64,000 nt of DNA, taken from positions 7,652,762 through 7,716,761 of the forward strand of contig NC_047064.1 in NCBI RefSeq assembly GCF_902459465.1, read 5' to 3'. The DNA comes from Asterias rubens. Lineage: Eukaryota; Echinodermata; Asteroidea; Forcipulatida; Asteriidae. The notes beneath the pieces were generated by a model. That model did not search any database. It was not told where the DNA came from and was given only the letters and a program-made list of their open reading frames with translations. Position 1 is the stretch's first letter, and each line of letters opens with the position of its first letter. The translations under genes and the position numbers were made by a program. Shown piece after piece: positions 1-9,717 of the stretch.

Positions 1-258
1 CCCCCATCATCTTTAGGTTGACATTCTGTGTGTGTTAAAAGTAAATGTCAGTTTTGGTTAGTCCATGTGGAAGGATTCAGATATTTATGGGTGAAAAAAG
101 GTCTCATAACAATATTAATTCGAAAGAAATTAGTTATCAAATTGGTTTATGCTATTTGTAGTTGCAGTACTTCTCATGAAAGCTTTTCAGGTCAACAACT
201 TTTGGACTTACTAGTGCCAACCTAAGACCCTAACCTTTTTGTTCAGTTCAAACTCACA

Positions 259-264
259 TTTATT
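259..264 (-). promoter_or_regulatory. Candidate polyadenylation signal for gene A
   Basis: AATAAA on the minus strand about 310 nt after the gene A stop. Position is reasonable, but the hexamer is common in AT-rich DNA. Confidence 0.3.
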
Positions 265-575
265 TCCATTCTCCATGAAAACAGTACAAACAAGTAACCA
301 ATAAAAAAAGCTTTTTAAAAAGGCAGCGAGTATGGAGGCATCATCTTTGATACAAGCACACGTTTTAGTGTGCACTGAATTGCTTGATTATAAGTCATTT
401 TCGCAAACCATGGCGTTGAAGTCTGTGAAAAGAGCTGTTTGTAATATAATCGATAATTATGAATTAAAAATATAATGCTTATTTAATTAAATGAATCTAA
501 CACCTCCATTCTCACTACGTTCTGGGAAAAATGTAGTCCTGTTGCAAGACGTTGTTATTCATACTATACTATCAC

Positions 576-1239
576 TCAACTGTCGCAATCCCCGCTCACT
601 CCCTCCTCGTCGCGCACATTACTATCGTCCCGCAACAAGCCTACATTTTTCAAAACGTAGTGAGAACGAGATCGGTGTGATGGAGTATAAAGTATCGTTT
701 GCGAATTCACCTTTTTGGGGGTCAACCCAGAGCACTCCATCTGTGCATATGGTTCAGCGTGGTCATAGCTTCGGATGGGTTCCCAAATCGGATGCTCCAA
801 CTGCAGAATGTCGTCAGACCCTCTGTCGCGCATCTTCGGTTCCTCGTACTGCAGAATGTCGGCAGATCCTCTACGACTTATCTTCGGTTCTTCGTACTGC
901 AGAACGTCGACAGATCCACTACTGATCTTCGGTTCTTCGTACTGCAGAATGTCGGCAGATCCTCCACTACTGATCTTCGGTTCTTCGTACAGCAAAATGT
1001 CGGCAGATCCACTACTGATCGTCGGTTCTTCGTACTGCAGAGGTTCAGCAGATCTTCCACTGCTGATTTTCAGTTCTTGGTACGGCCGAAGTTCGGCGTA
1101 TCCCCCGGGATCGGTGGTCTCGAGTTCCTGGTATACCGCCACACTCTTGTCTGACTGGGCATTATCATTATCATGGGTTGTACTGACTTTCTTCGTGAGT
1201 CGGCTCACAGCTAGATAACGATCTTCATCCATTTCAACA
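576..1239 (-). CDS. Gene A last exon (cytoplasmic YEEP array)
   Basis: 664 bp from acceptor gtggacag to the stop at 576-578. It holds the ITAM-like pair and the array of 45-48 bp units coding YEEPKISSGGSADILQ-like repeats (roughly 850-1070 on the plus strand). A coding minisatellite of this kind may vary in length between individuals. Confidence 0.85.
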
Positions 1240-4200
1240 CTGTCCACAATATATAAAATAAACCAAAACACGTTAGTAGTGTGTACTTGTGGTTATTACT
1301 CGACAAGTTAATAATCATGAAAACGTACTTGGTAGACAGCACTGGCGAGATCTATTATGATACACTGTTAAAAACGACTCCTTTAAAGTTGCATACATTT
1401 TTTTAGACAGAAAGGTGATTTTTCACACACACACTAAATTGAATAATACCAATTGTGAGAAAGCTTCAGGCATCTGCAGCACCGAATTCTATAAATTCAT
1501 GGTATTTTTTTTCTTTCCAAGTTTTCTTAACACTTAAATGACAATTTTGTTTCAAAGATGCGTTATGTATGCATGTGTTGGGATGCACCAAGTGATGATT
1601 AAAAACATACTGTGGCAATTTCCAAAAAAGGTTAACCGGACTTTTTAATCGAGAGGGGATAAAATAATTTTAGTCAAACAATGGAGGCTTCTGTTCTCAT
1701 ATCACCGCATAATAGTATCAAATACTAATTGTAATCATAACGACTTATTCTAAAAGAGCATCATAACGTACTCATTTTGTCTTGTTGTCGTCACTCTCGT
1801 CAAAGTCGTCCTGGTGACGTTGCATCTCCGTCGATGTAGCGCCACCAAGAGGCATGATGCCAACGCAGTCATCGCAACCACAAGGGGAGGCCAAATGTAC
1901 CAATGGTCAATGTAGGTTGGTCCCTCGTTTGGTGGTGGGACAACGGTGATTGCTTGTGACAATAACCGCGAGGTCGTTTGTGAAGACGTTAGTACAGCGG
2001 GTTCGGGTGTCGTGGTGGGTGTAGCTGGCGACGAAGCTGCGGGAACACACAATTTTTTTGTTTATATAAAAAATATAACGAAGGTTTGCGGTAACACCGT
2101 GTACAGATAATCTCTAATGAGTTGGGGTGGTTCTGAAAAGAACAGTTGGTTTAAACTCGACGTTTCGGTCAGTATGCTCTAATCGTCTTCTTTTCCCAGA
2201 AAAGTGTTATGTACGGTCCACATACTTTTATGATAACAGTTATTTTGAGTGACTACCACTAGACGATTTTTTTTTGTAGCGACTTGTTTTACTCATTTTT
2301 ACCACCATTATCTTCAAACCGTGTAAGTTTATTGTAAATCTGTGGACCTTGTGTTTTGTGTCACAAAGAGTACCCAAAGCCTTTAAACAGCCACTTGAGC
2401 AAATTTGACGGGGATGCTATTTAATCATGTTTATAACTTGTTTGTTTACCATTTACACTTCTGAGTTTGTCGTAACTATCAATTAAGAAGACAGGCCAAA
2501 CCTCAAGATTTTAAGAAACTAATAACACTTCTGCCGGTGACGGCGCACGTCAAAAATGACAATGCGTTCAAGTCATGTCTGGTAGTTTTCTTTGTTTATA
2601 CCTACATGCTGCAATAAAGCGGCTATACAACTATCACGTAACATGAGTGATTACGTAACGGAGCTTTTCGCGAATCTTTCAAAAAAGCACTTGATAAGGG
2701 TATTCGAATTAATTGTTTTTTTTTACACAACTAAAATCTATTTAAAGTCATATGACTCGATTTCCTAATTAATTGAAGAGATGTTAACTGAAATTCAGCA
2801 AAGCTCACGTCTTTTTAAGATGCCGTGATGACAAGAAGTGATAACAAATCAGTGATTCAGAAAAAGAAGGGGGCAGGGACACATGGAAAAAGGGGAGACA
2901 CATAAACTGTACTCACCACTAGTCGTCGGTCCTCCTCCAGTTGATTTTGTAGATGTTGTTGGTGGTGTTGTAGTACAACGGCTGTGGAGAACATAGACCA
3001 TAGTAATATTATGAGAATGACAGGAATTATTCGAGCAGTTGTCTTTTGTATATACAGGCTCAAAGTCAAGCAAATTAATGTCATTTCTCTTTTCTTCGTC
3101 CCCACTCGTTTGGCGCTCTTAATGAATGCATACTTTACATGAAATTACCAAGAGTACTCATAGATAAATAATCTTCATTTTAGAAAGAAAACCACTCACC
3201 TGGTAATTCTATTTTCACATAAATCTCCAATGGGAGCATCGTATTGAGGGTGCTTTTCCCCCTCCTCTCTATATCCAATACGTAATATGAGGCTCTCCAT
3301 GTTGAAGCAGGCACACTGCCCCTTCTTCGGGCCCTCTTTACACCAGTGGTCGGGTGCTCGGTCGCCAGGTGGTGAATATCCATAACAGGTACCGAGGTCC
3401 ATACGACGTTGTTGTGATACATCACGAGCCTGAAGCACTACGTTATGTAAAATAAACACGGTTCGCGGTTACTGGATCAATACTCATAATAATATTCCAT
3501 AGTTGTCTAGGTGGTACGTCACGAGCCTCGCGCACTATATCGTTATATAAATTAAACACAGTTTGTGGCTTTCTGGAATATTATACAAATTATGCGTTTC
3601 TTAGATAATCCCACATTCTGATATTAATACACTTTTTAAACTACATAAATGTTTTGTAATAATCCAAAGGCACACCATCTCAACAGTTCTTTTGCATTGT
3701 CAACTATTTAAAACAACGTCTAAATGAAACAAAATGGTAGTAGGTTTAATAGTAGTCACTATTATACAGGTATTTGAGCGAAGTTGTTTTTGACGGGAAT
3801 GTTATGAAGCTTGTTTATAACCTGTTCGTTTACCATTTTAATGTGATTTTTATATTTTTGTACACTTCTGAGTTTTTCGTAATTATCGATTATGTTATTT
3901 GCTGTTATTGTTAGTGATGTTGTTGTTGTTCTTATTGTTGTCGTTTTCGTCGTCGTCGTCGTCGACGCTGTCGCTGTCGCTGTCGCTGTTTCTACATCTT
4001 TAAGTTGACTCTTTGTTGTGTGGATTGTCACCTTCAGGGCTAAATGCTGTCGCTGTCGCTGTCGTCGTCGTTATGATGTCATTGTTGTCCTTAATAGGGT
4101 TTAAGGGATACTTTAACGATTTCTGGAGAAATATTGGCATTTCAATGTAGAATATTGTATAATCTTTTATCCCAAAAGTGTCAACTTACCTCTGAAGTTT

Positions 4201-4883
4201 GCCGGTGTGGTGGTACACTGCAGTAGATTCCGCGTGCAACCAATCCAGCCGCGACATTCAGCCCTGAAGGTGCAATCCACGCAACAAAGATTCAAATTAA
4301 AAATGAAGAATTAGCTAAAGGATAGATCAATATGAGTGTAGTAAACGAGGGGGGAATGTTTCGAATGCACACAGTTTTTATGTTAACAATAATTAAAACC
4401 AAATAGAACGGAGGATTGTTGTTGCGCATTTGGTCGGTATTCACCCACTGGACATATTTTCCCATTGTTTATGTTTTTTTAACAAAATGTCAGTTATGAG
4501 TGGGAATAAAAGAGTGACTTGGGCCTTTATTACACGACCATGACCCTGCATGTTTTAAACAGCCGATTAAGACTCCATCGCAAACTCTTGCGTTCCCTTA
4601 GTTACGAGTAACTGTTCATACTAAACAACAATTTATAAAAAACATTTCTTTATAATACTCGAGGACCAGTTCTTCAGACTTACCAAGGGCAGAAACTATT
4701 CAGTGCCTGCGCAACCCACGGGTCATCACCAACACGGCTTTGTCTTTGTTGCCTTTGCTGTATGGCCTGATTGCCTGATACTGAATGGGCCTTCAAGCCT
4801 GATGAAATGGCTGGTAAGACTAGTATCCAAGATAACGACTTGAAGTTCAAAACACAACGGATCCCACATAAAAACATTCCCAT
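576..4883 (-). CDS. Gene A: single-pass receptor-like protein with ITAM-like motif and YEEP repeat tail
   Basis: Six coding exons (4684-4883, 4190-4263, 3200-3437, 2917-2981, 1772-2036, 576-1239) join in one frame to give 501 residues; every junction is GT-AG. Seen: a hydrophobic N-terminus (about 1-29), ectodomain with nine Cys between 65 and 173, Thr/Ser/Pro-rich stalk (about 173-232), membrane segment about 238-259 followed by HRRR, then a cytoplasmic tail (260-501). The tail has YLAV (Tyr289), YQEL-x7-YAEL (Tyr317 and Tyr328, fitting the ITAM spacing YxxL-x6-12-YxxL), YQEL (334), five YEEP units at Tyr350, 365, 381, 396 and 412 spaced 15-16 residues, then YDHA, YAQM, YTPS and YVLK. The ectodomain matches no family I recognise. 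Inferred role: a tyrosine-phosphorylated receptor recruiting SH2 proteins; YEEP resembles the Src-family SH2 ligand pYEEI. The start ATG at 4883 has A at -3 and G at +4. Gene B is a structural paralogue just upstream. Confidence 0.8.
1772..2036 (-). CDS. Gene A coding exon 5 (stalk and membrane segment)
   Basis: 265 bp, acceptor cccgcag, donor gtacgt. Encodes the rest of the Thr/Pro stalk and the membrane segment WPPLVVAMTALASCLLVAL, then HRRR as stop-transfer. Confidence 0.85.
2270..2386. repeat. Half copy of TTAA fold-back element (family 2)
   Basis: Shares the 3' arm of the copies at 6529 and 14597 (taaatctgtggaccttgtg, then gtaccc) and ends at TTAA 2383-2386. Lies in gene A intron 4. Confidence 0.6.
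2917..2981 (-). CDS. Gene A coding exon 4 (stalk)
   Basis: 65 bp, acceptor ctccacag, donor gtgagt, phase 2 in and 1 out. Encodes SRCTTTPPTTSTKSTGGG followed by PTTS, a likely O-glycosylated stalk. Confidence 0.75.
3200..3437 (-). CDS. Gene A coding exon 3 (main ectodomain)
   Basis: 238 bp, acceptor aacgtag, donor gtgagt. Encodes residues 92-170 with Cys109, 124, 133, 135 and 165; the CxC pair sits before MESLILRIGY. No known fold recognised. The acceptor choice is the weakest junction of the gene: a nearby cag would break the frame. Confidence 0.75.
3905..4075. repeat. GTT/GTC/CTGTCG simple repeats in gene A intron
   Basis: Degenerate trinucleotide and (ctgtcg)n runs between exons 2 and 3. 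Low-complexity Thr-rich reading frames here are an artefact of the repeat. Confidence 0.7.
4190..4263 (-). CDS. Gene A coding exon 2
   Basis: Acceptor ccttcag before 4263 and donor gtaagt at 4189. Encodes a Cys/Trp segment (AECRGWIGCTRNLLQC, Cys70, 76 and 83). 74 bp, phase 2 in, phase 1 out. Confidence 0.8.
4684..4883 (-). CDS. Gene A coding exon 1 (signal peptide)
   Basis: Starts MGMFLCGIRC with a hydrophobic stretch WILVLPAISSG near residues 19-29, then a Gln/Arg-rich segment (QQRQQRQSR) that could hold a basic cleavage site. Donor gtaagt at 4683; leaves phase 2. An in-frame ATG lies further upstream, but a possible acceptor just before the chosen start makes that region probably 5' UTR or intron. 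Confidence 0.75.
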
Positions 4884-5639
4884 CTTGTGTGTCAAACTGC
4901 TGTTAATGTTAAACAGCGTCATGTAAACACAATGCGCAACGGCTGAACTCCGAACAATCAATGTCCTTCCAAAGAATGTGCTGCCGAAAATCACTGCCGA
5001 AAATCGTAACAGGATTGAATACCAGTTATGGAAACATGACAATGATTTCATCTCACTTAAAGGAAGTTACACATTTTTTGTTTCTTGTTTTTCTTTTTCT
5101 ACTCTACATATAAACCGAAAGCAAAACATAATGCCTGCAACTGAATAAGTAACCCTAGTAGACTCCGGTTGACACGGAAGCATTACTGTTAAATTCAACA
5201 AGTTTGTGATCCATCCATGTTCAAACGGATATAATACGTACGTTATATTGTGTTAAGAGCAGTTTATATCTAATCATCTCTTTCTATGCTGATGGCTGAT
5301 TATTCCGCCAACAAAACACTTTTTCAACATGTAAGTATAAATTGCGACGTCATTAAGCCCTAATTGACGGTGTAATAATGCACTATTTACGGTGTTAATG
5401 ACGCCGTAAAACTGTCCATTATTATTATTATGTTTACTAGTTGGCGCGATATGCTTAGGGACCTCTCACATGAGAACGGGACTTGAACCAAGTATAGTGT
5501 TAATGTCGGTGGACTTCTATGCACGACTTGATGTACCAACCCTTTAAAATAAAAGGAAACTGTACTGTATTTTTGACATTTGGTTTGCTCGACCTTCAGC
5601 AACAAACCCATGAGGAAATGAGGAAATAAATTTATTTTA

Positions 5640-5725
5640 AACAAGATCACGTTTTTCGGAAATCGGTTCGAACCCACAACCTTGGGCTTGCACGTCGCGC
5701 AGTATAACCACGTGACCACGGTGAC
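5640..5725 (-). repeat. tRNA-like SINE fragment
   Basis: On the minus strand, a B-box-like gggttcgaacc follows an A-box-like ggtcacgtggttatac at tRNA spacing. It does not fold as an intact tRNA by eye, so a SINE head is more likely. Confidence 0.35.
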
Positions 5726-6528
5726 GTAGGTTGTTTAGGGTATAACCCTAACCATACATAAGACGCAGCAACTGTTTAAAATTTAAACATTAACTTGTTC
5801 AAATCTACGCACAAAATGGCACTTTCTCTCTTTCAGAATCTATTATAAAAATGGCTTTATGACCCATCACAAGAAAAAATCGAAGCACTTGCTTGTCCCA
5901 ACCCTAACCCTATGCATGCACGGCTCGTCTAAGTATTAGAGAATGCGCCATGCCGATCACAAGGTGACACTCCTGGCGCAGAAACCTTACTAAAAGCTGA
6001 CATGTTGGAACTAATAAACAAATAAACAGAATAGAAGATGAAACAGCTAAATATCAAGAGATGGGGTTTTGAGATAACTCTTGAAAGTTTGGTGTGAAGT
6101 CTCCTTTCTTAGTTTGATGGGATGTGAGTTCTATAGTGAAGGACCAGACCAGAAAAAAAGTGATGAGAGAGGGGCACTTGAAGAAGACTTGTGTCCGAAG
6201 AACGAAGACGTCGATGTGGTTCATGGCGTTGTCGCAGCTCTTAAAACATGTACCCCCCCCCCCCATTGTTTCCGGTATATTATATGTCGACCCCACTGAG
6301 CTTTGGCCAAGGGTCATTTTAAAACGAGTTTTAAGGTCTTTGTCTGTTCAAAGTAAGTTATCAAAAATAGATACAATTATATTTGTACGGACGAGGGACT
6401 TTCAATACGACATTTATTTCACATTGACAGCCTCAAAGACTGTAAAAACAAATTTGTATAAGGAGAATTTGAACAGTATACTTGTAGCAGAAATCACAAT
6501 TTTTTTTAAGCATAAAGCATCATTTGTT

Positions 6529-6793
6529 TTAAAGGGTCTGAGTACTTTTTGTAGGACACAAAACAAAATGTCCACAGATTTACATCAAACTAACACATTT
6601 TGAAGATAATGATGGTAGACAGCTTCCCTTCAAATATTATTTGCTGGGGTGCTGTAGTTTTTGAGAAATGAGTGACATTGTTTGACCCATTTCTAAAAAA
6701 ATTACAGCACCTCATCAAGTATTTTTTAAGCTTCCTATCATCATTATCTTCAATAAATCTGTGGAATTGTGTTTTGTGTTACAAATAGTACCC
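6529..6793. repeat. TTAA fold-back element (family 2)
   Basis: Near-palindromic: the left arm (tgtccacagatttacat, gaagataatgatgg) is repeated inverted on the right (atcatcattatcttc, taaatctgtgga). Begins at TTAA; right end eroded. Confidence 0.7.
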
Positions 6794-7314
6794 CAATCAC
6801 ACTTGGGTGTAAACCATTTTATGGTGCCAACATGTATAGGACACCATAGTGAGGCATAGCTGCCGTATAAACACTTCAAGATAACAGCAAATGAGTGAGA
6901 GAAAGAGAGATCGATTAAAGTTTATGTTATAATCATAAAGCTCGTCATGACTGGCATTAAATAAAAAAACAATTCATAAACATGACTGTATTGATTCTTT
7001 CTTATTCACAATAATATGAAGATGAGATATATTTAGTTCTAGCTATGACTGTTTCTGCTTACTGAACGTCCATCCGTATAAACGCTTCCGTAGGTTTTCC
7101 GATGAAGCTGCGTCAAGCGGTTCTATTTTTGCTACCTGACGTGACAATGTGGTTCACCGACCAATCATTATGGTATTTGGTTTACAAATAAACCTTTCTG
7201 GTGTATTGCAACGTCACCGCCCTGAGTTTTTGCCAACCGATGTTGGAAAACGTAGAAAGCCATAAATGCAAAACCAAAACAGATTGATAAATATTTTACT
7301 TATTTGAAAGTTTG

Positions 7315-7682
7315 TTAAAGGCACCGAAAACAATATTACTCAATTACTCAAAATAATTGTTACTTGGTGACAACCAATGGAGAGCTGTTGCTAGTACAAA
7401 ACACTGTGAGAAACGGCTGCCTCTGAAGTGGCGTTGTTTTCGAGAAAGAAGAAATTTCCCACAAGAATATTTGAATTTGATTTCGAGACCTAAGAATTAG
7501 AATTTTGAGGTTCCAAAATCAAGCACCTGAAAGCACATAACTTAGTGTGACAAGGGTGTTTTTTTTTTTGTTTTTTTTTCTTTTTTTCATTGTTATCTCG
7601 CAACTTCGACGCCCAAGTGAATTCAAATTGTCACAGGTTTGTTTTTTGTGCATATGTTGAGATACACCAAGAGAGAAAAATT
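7315..7682 (+). repeat. TTAA MITE family 1, copy 1 (3' end lost)
   Basis: Starts TTAAAGGCAC and shares the family body: ctcaaaataattgtta, gagctgttg, gtgagaaacggct, cgagaaagaag, tctcgcaacttcgacg, tcacaggtttgtt. Terminal inverted repeat missing at the right end. Confidence 0.8.
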
Positions 7683-7935
7683 GTTTAATGTTTTACTTAT
7701 TAACCATCGGCCGTCCATGCCAACCAGCGCGGCTTGTTTATAAACAGCAAAGAGGTTTAAAATGCGCCCAGAAAATGACTAATCATTGTCTGTAAAGATG
7801 AACGACTTAACATTGCTAAAATTATGTTAGTCGTGTTCTCTGTTTTATACTATTTATTTGGTTCGACATCAAATTGTACAAATTGTACATCATGCTTTGT
7901 ATTGTACAAAAAAACCTGTTATTTTTGTAAAACCA

Positions 7936-8075
7936 TCATCTGCCTTGAAGGCACCGTATGGGTACTATTGTTAATACACTCAGTAACAAGTAATCGTTAG
8001 CATAAAAATCTTTTTTCGGTAACGAGCAATTTAGAGCTGTTGTTATAGTATAAGCCGATATCTGCGACCACTTGG
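7936..8075 (+). repeat. TTAA MITE family 1, degraded fragment
   Basis: Diverged start (aaggcaccgtatgggtacta) then tcgttagcataaaaatc and ggtaacgagcaatttagag, as in the 5' part of family 1. Confidence 0.45.
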
Positions 8076-8405
8076 TCAGCTCTATACCACGCCTGTGAGT
8101 GTAAAGCAGCCTACCCACAAACTTATATTCACTTCCTGGTAGCAACGATCTGATTTATTAAAACAGACAGGCACCCTATAACTACAATCATTTCCAGGAG
8201 GTGGAATTGAAAACATCGCGTACGCATATTAGCCTACCTTGAGAACTGGAGTGAATATTTTCAGAACCTCCCTGAAACTTTTGATTTTTAGGCATGTTGT
8301 TGTTATCGAAAATGTCTTTCAGTTTGCGATTTTGAATGTTTTAGGGCACACCGATACTTTTTTACCGCAGACCATATCTCGAAGACCCCCCAAAAAGTGT
8401 TTTAA

Positions 8406-8406
<1 letters not shown>

Positions 8407-8478
<72 letters not shown>
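8407..8478. repeat. (GAC)24 microsatellite
   Basis: 72 uninterrupted bases of GAC, starting 16 nt beyond the gene B stop codon on the transcript side, where it reads (GTC)n. Confidence 0.97.
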
Positions 8479-8493
8479 AACAACAAAATAAGC

Positions 8494-8499
8494 TTTATT
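8494..8499 (-). promoter_or_regulatory. AATAAA overlapping the gene B stop codon
   Basis: The stop reads AAATAAAG, so an AATAAA hexamer overlaps TAA. Use of this signal would give an almost absent 3' UTR ending near the GTC array; a downstream signal is equally possible. Confidence 0.25.
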
Positions 8500-9717
8500 T
8501 AGTAACTTTTCGCCATAGGGGACCCCGGTCCAACTTGCTGTATGGTGACGTCATGGACCTAGTCTGTCTTTTCCCCATCTGCAGTGGCTCGGTCAACCCG
8601 GCCCCGGGTGAGGGCGCTGTTTCACCATCATGTGACATCACATCAGCTTCGGTACCAACCTCAAACGGATCCCCGGGGCCATCACGACCCGGGGCACCAT
8701 CACTGTGCTGTGCGGGCTTTTCAGAGTCAGTTATAAACTCAGGTTCAATGGGAGGCTGCTCCAAGATATTAAAGTAAATGGGTGTTGCTTCGGTCACGTG
8801 ACCATCACACTTCTCGTCTGGTGTGGTTTCATTGACAGAGCATGGCTCATTCCCGTCTGAGCTACGAGTAGTTTCAAAAACTGGGTCTGGAGTGTCGAAA
8901 TCCACATATCCTGTCGATCTTCTTCGGTCGACAAATGCTTTCTCAGTGGGTGTGGTTTCGGCAACTGGGCATGGCTCATTCCCGTCTGAGCTACGAGTAG
9001 TTTCGAACACTGGGTCTGGACTGTCAAAATCCACATATCCTGTCGATCTACTTCGGTCGACAGATGCTTTCTCGGTGGATGTGATTTTGCTGACTGAGCA
9101 TGTGTCGTCCGAGCCATGAGTAGTGGCAAACACAGGATCTGGATAGTCGACATCCACATATCCTGTCGATTTACTTCGATCAACAGTTATTTTCTCGTTG
9201 GGTGTAGTTTCGGCAACTGAGCATGGGTCCTTTCCGTCCGAACCAAGAGTAGCTTCAAACACAGGGTCTGGACAGTCTACATCCACGTATCCTGTTGATC
9301 TACTTCGGTCGACAAACACAGGGTCTGGACAGTCTACATCCACGTATCCTGTTGATCTACTTCGGTCGACAGATATTTGGACCGGAGTATTATGACCCGA
9401 GGGTATTGAGGAGGTTTTCAACTGAGCTGAGGAACTACCAAGTCCTGTAGGGACCAGGTCTTTGATATCCTCGTATGTTACTTCATGGGAGCCAGGTACC
9501 GGTAACGGGCGCTCTTTGTACTTCAGTCCGCCGCTGCTGGCCGTGCGTGAAGTCTCCCCAGACTTTGGGTTGTAGTCCACGTAGCCCTCTGGCGTTAAAG
9601 GTACCCCATCGGGAGAGGCAGGTACAGGGGGCACCACAGGAGTGATGGTACGGTTGCTCCCTCCGCGAATCCCCACTGCAATCTCATCCTCGTACGTCTG
9701 ATTGTTAAAACCATGTT
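8495..9717 (-). CDS. Gene B last exon (tyrosine-repeat tail)
   Basis: 1223 bp from acceptor gtttttcag to TAA at 8495-8497. A 41-43 residue unit beginning VDRSRSTGYVDVDCPDPVF occurs four times, plus one extra 19-residue copy; further tyrosine motifs and a PxxP motif precede the array. Confidence 0.88.

Larger units (their letters stand above)
4884..8494. other. Intergenic between gene A 5' end and gene B 3' end
   Basis: No exon recognised. Contains a tRNA-like fragment near 5640-5725, a fold-back element at 6529, MITE copies at 7315 and about 7936, and a (GAC)24 array at 8407. The promoter and any 5' UTR exon of gene A should lie here. Confidence 0.6.

Noticed and set aside
491-1218. Several plus-strand frames rich in Ser/Cys/Arg repeats
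   Set aside because: Antisense shadows of the gene A repeat exon, which has splice sites and frame continuity with exons 5 and earlier.
3762-4031. Thr-rich frame in gene A intron
   Set aside because: Reflects GTT/GTC simple repeats; splice sites on both sides skip it.
8239-8502. Frame with a long poly-Asp run
   Set aside because: Translation of the (GAC)24 microsatellite.
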